Source: Deinococcus cellulosilyticus NBRC 106333 = KACC 11606 (GTDB lineage: Bacteria > Deinococcota > Deinococci > Deinococcales > Deinococcaceae). From it: a DNA stretch of 64,000 nucleotides. Location of the stretch: NCBI RefSeq assembly GCF_007990775.1, contig NZ_BJXB01000017.1:1-64000 (forward strand), written 5' to 3'. Shown here piece by piece: positions 14,950 to 22,583 of this stretch (the first letter of the stretch is position 1; every line of letters starts with the position of its first letter). The notes below the pieces were generated by a model. That model saw only the letters and a list, made by a program, of their open reading frames with translations, was not told the DNA's origin and searched no databases. A program made the position numbers and the translations under genes.

Positions 14950-16676
14950 TGTCCAAAGTACGCATCTACACCCTAGCCAAAGAATTAGGCCTCGACAACC
15001 AGAAAATGCTCGATGTGCTGAATGACCTCGGTGTGAACTACAAATCCGCGAGCAGCACCATCGATGACGACATTGTGGAACTGATCCGGGCCATGGTGGC
15101 CGAGGAACAGGCCCCCAAACAGCCCACCAAAAAAGAAGATGCTGCAAAAGCTGAAGACGATGGCGGCATCCCCCTGCGTGCCCCTGTGGTCACCATCATG
15201 GGTCACGTCGATCACGGGAAAACCAGCCTGCTGGACTACATCCGCAAGACCAAAGTGGCTGCGAAGGAAGCCGGGGGCATCACCCAGCACGTTGGTGCCT
15301 TCGAGGCCAAAACCAGCCGTGGCAAGATTGTCTTCATTGACACCCCCGGACACGAGGCTTTCACCAGCATCCGTGCCCGTGGAGCCAAGGTGGCCGACAT
15401 CGCCATCATCGTGGTTGCGGCAGATGACTCCATCATGCCCCAGACCCGTGAAGCGGTGGCTCACGCCAAAGCCGCCAACATCCCCCTGATTGTGGCCATC
15501 AACAAGATGGACCTGCCCGGCGCAGACCCCCAGAAGGTCAAAAACGACCTGATGGCTCTGGGTCTGGTGCCTGAAGAGTTCGGTGGTCAGACCATCACCG
15601 CCGAGATCAGTGCCAAAACAGGTGCAGGTGTTGAGGAACTCCTCGAATACATCTCCCTGATTGCCGAACTTGAAGAGTTCCGTGCTGACCCCAACGGCGA
15701 ATTCAAAGGCGTCGTGGTGGAAGCCAAGGTGGACAAGCAGGCCGGTGTGCTGACCAACATCATGGTTCAGGAAGGTCAGCTGAATGTCTCTGACTTCCTG
15801 GTGGTGGGTGAAAACTACGGCAAAGTGAAAGCCATGGTGGACTCCTACGGTGAGCGCATCAAGAAAGCCGGACCCAGCACCCCCGTGCAGATCCTTGGCT
15901 TCTCTGAAGTGCCCCAGAGCGGTGAAATGGTGGTCTCTGCCAAGAACGAACACGAGGCCCGTGAAATCGTGGCGAAACGGGTCAGTGAGCGCCGGGAGGC
16001 TGAAGAAGCCGCTTCCACCCGACGCAAGTTCTCCCTGAATGATGTGTTTGGTGCCCTTGAGGGTGAAACCCGCGAGGTCAACCTGATCCTGCGTGCCGAC
16101 ACCCAGGGCTCCCTGGAAGCCATTCAGGGCATCCTGGCCCGCAAGAAGACCGATGACCTCAACATCAATGTGATGCTGGCCGGAATCGGTGCGCCCAGCG
16201 AGTCGGATGTGCTCCTGGCCTCCACCGCCAGCGCAACCATCCTGTGTTTCAACGTGACCGCTGCCCCTCCCGTGAAGAAAGCTGGAGAGCAGAAGGGCGT
16301 GGATGTGAAGACCTTCCGCATCATCTACGAACTCATCGATGAAGTGGACCGTCTGCTCAAGGGCGAAGTCGAGCCTGTCTACGAGGAGCAATACCTCGGC
16401 AAAGCCGAAGTGCGCATGATCATCTCTCACCCCAAATTCGGCACCATTGCTGGCTCTTATGTGCAGGATGGCAAACTGAAGCGAAACGCCAAAGTGGTTG
16501 TGAAGCGCAAGGGCAAAGAGGTGTACTCTGGCACCATCATCGGCCTGAAACGCTTCAAGGATGACGTCCGTGAAGTGCTGACCGGCTTTGAATGCGGAAT
16601 CAACGTGGACTGGAATGAAATCCAGGAAGGTGACATCATCGAGGCCAGTGAAATGGTCGAGGTGACTCCTTCTTAA
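14949..16676 (+). CDS. infB: Translation initiation factor IF-2
   Basis: IF-2 is the GTPase that brings fMet-tRNA to the 30S subunit. It has 575 residues, a short form with only one N-terminal helical domain (RIYTLAKELGLDNQKMLDVLNDLG) and no long charged linker, as in Thermus. The G motifs are GHVDHGKTS (85-93), DTPGHEAF and NKMD. Domains II-IV follow, with the C2 domain carrying the VEPVYEEQYLGKAEVR segment. The start is the ATG overlapping the ylxR stop. A strong terminator follows. Confidence 0.97.
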   Translation: MSKVRIYTLAKELGLDNQKMLDVLNDLGVNYKSASSTIDDDIVELIRAMVAEEQAPKQPTKKEDAAKAEDDGGIPLRAPVVTIMGHVDHGKTSLLDYIRKTKVAAKEAGGITQHVGAFEAKTSRGKIVFIDTPGHEAFTSIRARGAKVADIAIIVVAADDSIMPQTREAVAHAKAANIPLIVAINKMDLPGADPQKVKNDLMALGLVPEEFGGQTITAEISAKTGAGVEELLEYISLIAELEEFRADPNGEFKGVVVEAKVDKQAGVLTNIMVQEGQLNVSDFLVVGENYGKVKAMVDSYGERIKKAGPSTPVQILGFSEVPQSGEMVVSAKNEHEAREIVAKRVSERREAEEAASTRRKFSLNDVFGALEGETREVNLILRADTQGSLEAIQGILARKKTDDLNINVMLAGIGAPSESDVLLASTASATILCFNVTAAPPVKKAGEQKGVDVKTFRIIYELIDEVDRLLKGEVEPVYEEQYLGKAEVRMIISHPKFGTIAGSYVQDGKLKRNAKVVVKRKGKEVYSGTIIGLKRFKDDVREVLTGFECGINVDWNEIQEGDIIEASEMVEVTPS

Positions 16677-16687
16677 GCAGTGTGAAC

Positions 16688-16719
16688 AAAAAAGGCCCGC
16701 ATAAATGCGGGCCTTTTTT
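16688..16719 (+). terminator. Intrinsic terminator of the infB operon
   Basis: GGCCCGCAT, AA, ATGCGGGCC flanked by six A and six T: a textbook intrinsic terminator that can work on both strands. Confidence 0.95.
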
Positions 16720-16722
16720 GTT

Positions 16723-16881
16723 GCCGAGGGCTTTGGGGGAATCAGCATCACAACAGTGTGATCAAGCCGATGAAGGTAAGAAGATCTTTCTGCTTGAGCC
16801 ATATTCTGCGAGAGATACTCCGCACAAAGATCATGACCATTTGTCTGGTGTTGCATCATGCTCTCGGCCTTCGGCCCTCGG
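16723..16881. repeat. Repeat element C: inverted heptad arrays around a core
   Basis: The left arm has two units, GCCGAGG and GCTTTGG (16723-16736). The right arm has CTCTCGG, CCTTCGG and CCCTCGG (16861-16881). The two consensus units are reverse complements. The 124-bp core between them carries AGAGATACTCCGCACA and GACCA motifs, recognisable in element B and, on the opposite strand, in element D. Confidence 0.65.
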
Positions 16882-16936
16882 CATGAATCCTCAACCCCTA
16901 GCACTCCCCTGCATTTCCTTGTAAAATATCCCGGCA

Positions 16937-17275
16937 ATGCAAACGCAGAACAGGTCTCCAGTGCCCCACATCTTCAAGGTGCTGTTGCCTCTGGTGTTCT
17001 CGCTTTTGCCGTGGCTCGGAGTGCATTACGAGCGAATACAGGGTTCCCGCCACGCTGAGGTGAGCCTGCGGCCCCTGCCGATTCCCGAACTGACCTCCAG
17101 CAGTGTTCCTGCGCCACAACTTCCCAGCATCAAGTCGGTTTCTCCACCGGTGCGTTTCTTCCCCCTGCCGTGGTTTGTGCATGCATGGGTCAAAACGGTC
17201 CGGGTCCGGGAAACCGTGCTTTTTTTGCCTTACAGCCTGCCTTGGCTCGGGCGCATGATGCTGGATGGTGGCTGA
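16937..17275 (+). CDS. Hypothetical membrane-anchored protein
   Basis: This is a 112-residue reading frame with a hydrophobic segment near the N terminus (IFKVLLPLVFSLLPWLGVHY, about residues 12-31), a proline-rich middle, and a second moderately hydrophobic stretch near the end (VLFLPYSLPWLG). No family is recognised. TAAAAT at 16922-16927 lies 9 nt before the ATG. It could be a real small envelope protein; the alternative is non-coding DNA between infB and secDF. Confidence 0.4.
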   Translation: MQTQNRSPVPHIFKVLLPLVFSLLPWLGVHYERIQGSRHAEVSLRPLPIPELTSSSVPAPQLPSIKSVSPPVRFFPLPWFVHAWVKTVRVRETVLFLPYSLPWLGRMMLDGG

Positions 17276-17323
17276 TTCCTGCTCCTGAATCGGCCCATGT
17301 TCTCAAAACCTCATTTCACCCAC

Positions 17324-17359
17324 CAGCCTGACCTGCACCGAGCAGCGTTCTGCAGGCTG
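17324..17359 (+). promoter_or_regulatory. Hairpin next to the secDF ribosome-binding site
   Basis: CAGCCTG (17324-17330) pairs with CAGGCTG (17353-17359), and an inner CTGC/GCAG pair sits inside. The AAGGAG of secDF begins about 5 nt later. It may stabilise the 5' end or modulate initiation. Confidence 0.4.
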
Positions 17360-17373
17360 ATTCAAGGAGCAAA

Positions 17374-19620
17374 ATGCATCAAGCCCCCCGCAAAAAACGC
17401 CGCGCACAGACGCCCGGCGGTAACACCATCTGGACCACCCTGGTGATCGTGGCCGTTCTGATCGCTTCTCTGCTGAGCATCTGGCGTCCCTGGCAGCACC
17501 CCAGCACCCCCACCACCCTGTGGAGTGAGAACTACAAATTCCTGAACCTGGGTCTGGACCTGCAGGGCGGTTTGCGTGTCACCATGAAGGTGGACACCGC
17601 CAACCCCACTGCGGACGACGTGGACAAGGCCAAGACCATTCTGGAAAACCGCGTGAACGCTCTGGGGATCGCAGAGCCCACCGTGCAGCGTCAGGGCAAT
17701 GACCGTGTGGTCATTGAGCTTCCTGGCATCAAGCCTGAAGAGCAGGACAAGGCCCGCAAACTGATCGGGACCACGGCAAAACTGACCTTCCACATCGTTC
17801 CCGATGACAAAAGAAACATTCCAAGTGATCAGTTGAAAGTCTCTGACCTTGGTCCTGCCATGGCTTCCGGGGAAATCATCCTCAATGCCCAGGCCCAGGC
17901 CGATACCGGTGGTCGCTGGATCGTGAGTTTCTCGACCACCCCAGACGGCTCCAAGAAACTGGATGAAGTCACCCGTCCCAACGTGGGCAAACTGATGGCC
18001 ATTGTGCTGGACAACCAGATCAAGAGTGTGGCCACCATCCAGCAGGCCCTGAGCACCAATGCCCAGATTTCTGGCAGCTTCACTTCCCAGGAAGCCTCTG
18101 ATCTTGCCCTGGTGCTGAAGTCCGGTGCACTGCCTGTGCCCCTCAAAGAAGTGGAGGTGCGCGCCATTGGTCCTTCACTCGGTGCAGATGCCATCAAGAG
18201 CGGAACCATCGCCTCTCTGGTGGGCATTGCCCTGGTGTTTGTCTTTGCTTTCATTTATTACGGGTTTTACTTCGGTCTGGTGATTGCTGTTGGCCTGATG
18301 TTCTCCGGTCTGATCATCATGGGCATTCTGGGCGGCCTGGGGGCCACCCTGACCCTGCCTGGCATTGCCGGTCTGGTTTTGACCATCGGGGCTGCCGTGG
18401 ACGGCAACGTGATTTCCTTCGAGCGCATCAAGGAAGAACTTCGTCGCGGCAAAGGCATCCGGGGGGCAGTCAACAACGGCTTCAACCACTCCTTCTGGAC
18501 CATCTTTGACGTGAACCTGTCCCACCTGCTCTCAGCCTTTGCACTTGCCAACTATTCCACCGGAGCCGTGAAGGGCTTTGCTGTGACCCTGGCTGTGGGT
18601 GTGATTGCTTCTGCTTTCTCCAACCTGGTCTTCTCCAAGTGGATGATGACTGCCATGGCAAAACGCAAACAGTTTGCTGCGCCTGACTGGGCCACCTGGA
18701 GAAACCCCAACATCGACTTCCTGAAACCTGCAGCCATCATCACCACCATCAGCATTTCGCTGGCCATCATCGGAACGGTGATTGTGGGCATCAAAGGTTT
18801 CAACCTTGGCGTGGATTTCACTGCAGGAACCTCTTACACCGTTGCCACCAGTGCTGCGGTTGCAGTGGAGGATGTGCGCTCCAAACTGGAAACAGCAAAC
18901 CTTGAAGGTGTGGACGCCAAAGCCGCTGTCATCCAGCGCTCTGTGACCCCTGGCATTGATGGAGCCCAGTTCACTGTGAAGGTGGGCGAGATCAGCGACG
19001 CCTCCAGCGACCAGTTGCGCCAGACCCTCACCACCCTGGAAGGGGGCAAAGTCACCCAGATTGAGAAAGTGGGTCCCACCGTGGGTCAGGAACTGACCGA
19101 CAAGACCCTGAAAGCTGTGATTCTGGGCCTGGTGCTGATTCTGGTGTATGTGGCTTTCCGTTTCGATTTGATCTTCGGGATTGGCAGTGTGGTTGCGGTG
19201 ATCCACGACGTGGGCATCGTGATGGGTCTTTACTCCCTGCTGGGGCTGGAATTCACCATTTCCACGGTGGCTGCGATCCTGACTTTGATTGGTTATTCCC
19301 TGAACGACTCGATCATCGTGTCTGACCGCATGCGGGAAAACATCAAGTTGATGCGTGGCAAGCCCTTCCGTGAGATTGTGAACACCTCCATCAACCAGAC
19401 CCTGTCCCGCACCATCATGACCTCGGTGACCACCATGCTGCCTCTGGTCAGTCTGTTCTTCCTCGGTGGTGTGGTGCTGCGGGACTTCTCCCTGATCCTG
19501 CTGGTGGGCATCATCATCGGTACGTACTCCAGCATTTACATCGTGGCCCCAATGGTGGTGTTCTACAACAACTGGCGGGCCAACCAGAAATCCAATGCCA
19601 AGAAAGCCGCCAAAGCCTGA
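17374..19620 (+). CDS. secDF: Fused protein translocase subunit SecDF
   Basis: This 748-residue fusion of SecD and SecF uses the proton gradient to help pull proteins through SecYEG at the inner membrane. The SecD half has LGLDLQGGLRVTMKV, the periplasmic P1 region (about 70-250), and membrane helices with IGAAVDGNVISFERIKEE. The SecF half begins near residue 450 with GVDFTAGTSY and contains IGYSLNDSIIVSDRMREN. About 12 membrane segments are expected. AAGGAG precedes the ATG, and a strong terminator follows. Confidence 0.96.
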   Translation: MHQAPRKKRRAQTPGGNTIWTTLVIVAVLIASLLSIWRPWQHPSTPTTLWSENYKFLNLGLDLQGGLRVTMKVDTANPTADDVDKAKTILENRVNALGIAEPTVQRQGNDRVVIELPGIKPEEQDKARKLIGTTAKLTFHIVPDDKRNIPSDQLKVSDLGPAMASGEIILNAQAQADTGGRWIVSFSTTPDGSKKLDEVTRPNVGKLMAIVLDNQIKSVATIQQALSTNAQISGSFTSQEASDLALVLKSGALPVPLKEVEVRAIGPSLGADAIKSGTIASLVGIALVFVFAFIYYGFYFGLVIAVGLMFSGLIIMGILGGLGATLTLPGIAGLVLTIGAAVDGNVISFERIKEELRRGKGIRGAVNNGFNHSFWTIFDVNLSHLLSAFALANYSTGAVKGFAVTLAVGVIASAFSNLVFSKWMMTAMAKRKQFAAPDWATWRNPNIDFLKPAAIITTISISLAIIGTVIVGIKGFNLGVDFTAGTSYTVATSAAVAVEDVRSKLETANLEGVDAKAAVIQRSVTPGIDGAQFTVKVGEISDASSDQLRQTLTTLEGGKVTQIEKVGPTVGQELTDKTLKAVILGLVLILVYVAFRFDLIFGIGSVVAVIHDVGIVMGLYSLLGLEFTISTVAAILTLIGYSLNDSIIVSDRMRENIKLMRGKPFREIVNTSINQTLSRTIMTSVTTMLPLVSLFFLGGVVLRDFSLILLVGIIIGTYSSIYIVAPMVVFYNNWRANQKSNAKKAAKA

Positions 19621-19643
19621 TTCTGTCTGATCTGGCTTTCTCG

Positions 19644-19669
19644 ACCTCCTGATTTTCAGGAGGTTTTTT
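19644..19669 (+). terminator. Intrinsic terminator of secDF
   Basis: ACCTCCTGA, TTT, TCAGGAGGT followed by a run of T: a strong compact hairpin. Confidence 0.93.
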
Positions 19670-19768
19670 GATTTTGTCTTGAATTTGCTTTGACAGCCCT
19701 TTCCTTTCAAGGGAAAACCCTTCATCATGATTTCTGAAAGAAATGTTACGATTTAAAGGAGCATCCCA

Positions 19769-21100
19769 ATGAAGATCATGCCTTTTGCTTTTTCTCTGGT
19801 TTCCCTGCTGCTGTGCAGCGTTGCAGGTGCGCGGGTGGGGGGAGGAAGCATCCCCACTGCTTCTTCCCCCATTGCTCCCAGCATGGTGGCCCTGGTGGAT
19901 GTGGAAGGGACCCTGTGCTCAGGGGTTCTGATCGGCAACAACACCGTATTGACAGCAGCCCACTGCGTGGAAGACATGATGGCTGTCCCCTCCCCCATCG
20001 TGTATTTTCCTCAACCCGGAGAAATCATTGGTCATGACCAGAAGGCCCTCATGGTCAAAGGGCGCTTCCTGATCCCCAAACAGATTCTGCGCACCCCTGA
20101 GCGTTCCAGCAAGGTGTCGCTGGGAAGGTTCCCCACGCCAGGCAAGAAAGTGGTGGATTTCAAGAAGGAGATGGTTTACCAGGGGCCTGATCTGGCCCTG
20201 CTGGAAGTGGACGCTGGAGCCGTGCGCAGCTGGACAGGTTTCAAGAAAGCAATCCTGCCGTTCAATCAGGAGAGCGATGAACTGAATCCTGGTGAGAGCA
20301 TCAAAGTGGCCGGGTTTGGGATCTATGAATTTCATGATCGGGAACCTTCAGGACAATTGCATGAGGGCACAGAAGAGGTCGCTGCCTTTGGTCTGTCTCC
20401 AGTGGGAACTTTTGTGATCCAGCCTTCTGCGACAGGGGGAGCCAGGGCATGTGCTGGGGATTCCGGTGGGGGTGTTTTTGCCCTGCGAAATGGACAGTGG
20501 GTGCTTTCAGGCATCATCAGTGCAGCCACCGGAACCGAAGAGCAGGCGGCGAAATTTCCTCCTGGAAGCAGGATGTACCGCATTTGCCAGGAAGCCAGCT
20601 ACACCGAAATTGTGGATGTGTTGCAATACGGCAAATTCATTGCGCAGGCAGCACGCTGGGACACCGCCATTGCAGAGTGGGTACGTGAGTCGGAAAGAAA
20701 ACGCGCCCCCCTGGTGAGCAATTTTCAGGCAGATGCTGCCTACCTTTACCATCTGGGAGAGCAGTGTGCTGTCGCTTTCGAGAAGAAAAAGTTTGCAGAA
20801 GCTCTGGGTCCCTGCACCACTGCTGCTCAGGGCAGGGTGGATTCTTCCCAGTACCTGCTGGGTCGGATGTACTGGGAGGGAACCGGGGTCACCAGAAACC
20901 TGAGCCAGTCTGCCCTCTGGATGGAGAAGGCTGCCCGTCAGAACTTTGGTCCTGCCTGGTATGTGCTGGCCTTCTGGTACGAGCAGGGCACGGGGCCTTA
21001 CACCATCAACCCCCAGAAAGCCAGTGAAAGCTACCAGAAATGTGCCCAGTTGCAGGTGCAGGAGTGCATCAACCGCCTGAAAGCCCTGCAGGGCAAGTGA
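19769..21100 (+). CDS. Secreted trypsin-like serine protease with Sel1-like repeats
   Basis: This 443-residue protein has a signal peptide (about 1-20). The S1-family protease domain has the catalytic triad H65 (LTAAHC), D141 (DLALLEVD) and S232 (CAGDSGGG). From about residue 330 the chain changes to helical Sel1/TPR-like repeats (QYLLGRMYWEGTGVTRNLSQSALWMEKAARQ and AWYVLAFWYEQGTGPYTINPQKASESYQKCAQ). Sel1 repeats usually bind partner proteins, so they may target the protease. AAAGGAGC precedes the ATG. Confidence 0.9.
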   Translation: MKIMPFAFSLVSLLLCSVAGARVGGGSIPTASSPIAPSMVALVDVEGTLCSGVLIGNNTVLTAAHCVEDMMAVPSPIVYFPQPGEIIGHDQKALMVKGRFLIPKQILRTPERSSKVSLGRFPTPGKKVVDFKKEMVYQGPDLALLEVDAGAVRSWTGFKKAILPFNQESDELNPGESIKVAGFGIYEFHDREPSGQLHEGTEEVAAFGLSPVGTFVIQPSATGGARACAGDSGGGVFALRNGQWVLSGIISAATGTEEQAAKFPPGSRMYRICQEASYTEIVDVLQYGKFIAQAARWDTAIAEWVRESERKRAPLVSNFQADAAYLYHLGEQCAVAFEKKKFAEALGPCTTAAQGRVDSSQYLLGRMYWEGTGVTRNLSQSALWMEKAARQNFGPAWYVLAFWYEQGTGPYTINPQKASESYQKCAQLQVQECINRLKALQGK

Positions 21101-21227
21101 CCTGAAAGCAGACTTCACAGGTAAGCGCCCTCACAGAAAACACCTGTTTCCAGCCTCCACATGACACTTTCTAACGTCTGGTCCTCTATGCTGAAGTCAG
21201 AGGGAACCCCTCATCAGGGAGGACGGA

Positions 21228-21941
21228 ATGGACCATGCCCGCAAACTGCATGAGCTGTGGAATGAACTGGAAAAGGGAGATGAAGAAGCCATCCATGAGG
21301 CCCGCAAACTCACCCGCAAAGCCCAGGCTTACCTGCGGGCCACCGGGGCACCCAGAAAAACCCTGAAACCCTGGAAGAGGTTGCGCCAGACCATCGCCCC
21401 TTTCAGGGATCTGGATGTGACCCTGGACCACCTGAAAAAGCTCCTCAGGGAATTGCAGGCCGATCCTGTCACGCTGGAGCTCTTGAGCCTGCATTACACC
21501 ACCCAGCGCATTCGCATGTGGGCAGAGGTGGAACTTCCCGTAAAACCCAGGGATTTGCAGGAACCCAAAAATGCCTCTGATCGGGTCCAGGAGACCCTGG
21601 AGGATGACTGGCAGTCTCTGAGGAAAGAAGCCCGCAAGGTGATGAAATCGCGCGAGTCTGCAGCCTGGCACACCTGGCGCAAGCACCTGAAGCGCTACAG
21701 GTACACCTGGGAAATCGAAGGCGAAGCCCCAGCAGAACTGATTGAATTGCTCAAACACCTGGGTCACATGCAGGACATGGAGGTGCTGAAAGAGAAACTG
21801 GAGGACGCCCCCGAGTTTCTGCATCCTTACCTGCCTGAGCTGCGTGAGGTGATGACCCAGCAGCACGATGAGGCGCAGAGAAAAGCCCGCGAATTGTGGC
21901 AGGCGTGGAGCAATACACATCAAGTCCTGATAGAATCGTGA
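21228..21941 (+). CDS. CHAD domain protein
   Basis: The 237-residue protein consists of a CHAD (conserved histidine alpha-helical) domain. The two helical repeats carry EAIHEARKLTRKAQAYLRATG and WHTWRKHLKRYRYTWEI, with the expected His, Arg and Lys residues that form a positively charged surface. CHAD domains bind polyphosphate. The ribosome-binding site is GGGAGGAC. It lies directly before the mazG-like gene, 1 nt apart. Confidence 0.85.
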   Translation: MDHARKLHELWNELEKGDEEAIHEARKLTRKAQAYLRATGAPRKTLKPWKRLRQTIAPFRDLDVTLDHLKKLLRELQADPVTLELLSLHYTTQRIRMWAEVELPVKPRDLQEPKNASDRVQETLEDDWQSLRKEARKVMKSRESAAWHTWRKHLKRYRYTWEIEGEAPAELIELLKHLGHMQDMEVLKEKLEDAPEFLHPYLPELREVMTQQHDEAQRKARELWQAWSNTHQVLIES

Positions 21942-21942
21942 C

Positions 21943-22263
21943 GTGGATTTCAGCGCAGTACAGAACAGACAGCAGGCTTTCATTGAAGAGCGCGGATGGC
22001 AGGACTTTCAGACCCCCAAAAACCTGGTGATGGCCCTGATGGTGGAATCTGCCGAGCTGCAGGAGATTTTTCAGTGGCTGACCCCGGAAGAAAGCTGGCA
22101 GGTCCGGGACAAACCCGGGGTTCTGGAGCATGTGGGTGAAGAGGCCGCCGACATCCTGCTCTACCTGCTGCACCTGTGCCGGCAGCTGAACATCGATCTG
22201 GAACAGGCTGTGAATGACAAAATGCAGAAAAACGCTGTGAAGTATCCGCTGGGTTCATCATGA
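21943..22263 (+). CDS. MazG-like nucleotide pyrophosphohydrolase
   Basis: This short (106-residue) all-alpha NTP pyrophosphatase of the MazG/dCTPase (RS21-C6) type has the metal-binding ExxE...ExxD pattern in MVESAELQEIFQW and HVGEEAADILLYLLHL. Members clear non-canonical nucleotides such as modified dCTP. It starts at GTG, with TAGAAT (21931-21936) 6 nt upstream, and it also abuts the CHAD gene, so it may have its own leaderless promoter. The end overlaps the lapA-like gene by 4 nt. Confidence 0.85.
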   Translation: MDFSAVQNRQQAFIEERGWQDFQTPKNLVMALMVESAELQEIFQWLTPEESWQVRDKPGVLEHVGEEAADILLYLLHLCRQLNIDLEQAVNDKMQKNAVKYPLGSS

Positions 22264-22583
22264 AGGTCCTGCAGTACATTCAGGTGCTTTTGCTCCTCAC
22301 CATCCTGGGGATGATTCTGCTGGTTCAGCTGGAAAACCCCCTGGAGGTGCGTCTGCCCTTCCTGTTTGGAGGGAGAACCACCATATCACTGGGCTGGTTT
22401 CTTCTGATGACGCTGGGGGTGGGGGCCCTGTACACTTTTTTTCTGATGCTTCCCCCTTACCTTCGCAGCCTGTGGGCTGCACGCACAGAGCGCCTGCGCA
22501 GTGTTGAACTGCAGAAACAGCCCATGATGCCTGTACCCACTCCTCCAGACCTTGCTCCTGTGGAAGGAACAAAAGAAGCATGA
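22260..22583 (+). CDS. LapA/DUF1049-family membrane protein
   Basis: The 107-residue protein has two predicted membrane segments (about 8-24 and 41-63) with the family-typical spacing NPLEVRLPFLFGGRTTISLGWFLLMTLGVGAL. The proteobacterial LapA acts in lipopolysaccharide assembly. Here only the fold is supported, and the function is not known. It overlaps both neighbours by 4 nt, so it is translationally coupled to the mazG-like gene and recJ. Confidence 0.75.
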   Translation: MKVLQYIQVLLLLTILGMILLVQLENPLEVRLPFLFGGRTTISLGWFLLMTLGVGALYTFFLMLPPYLRSLWAARTERLRSVELQKQPMMPVPTPPDLAPVEGTKEA

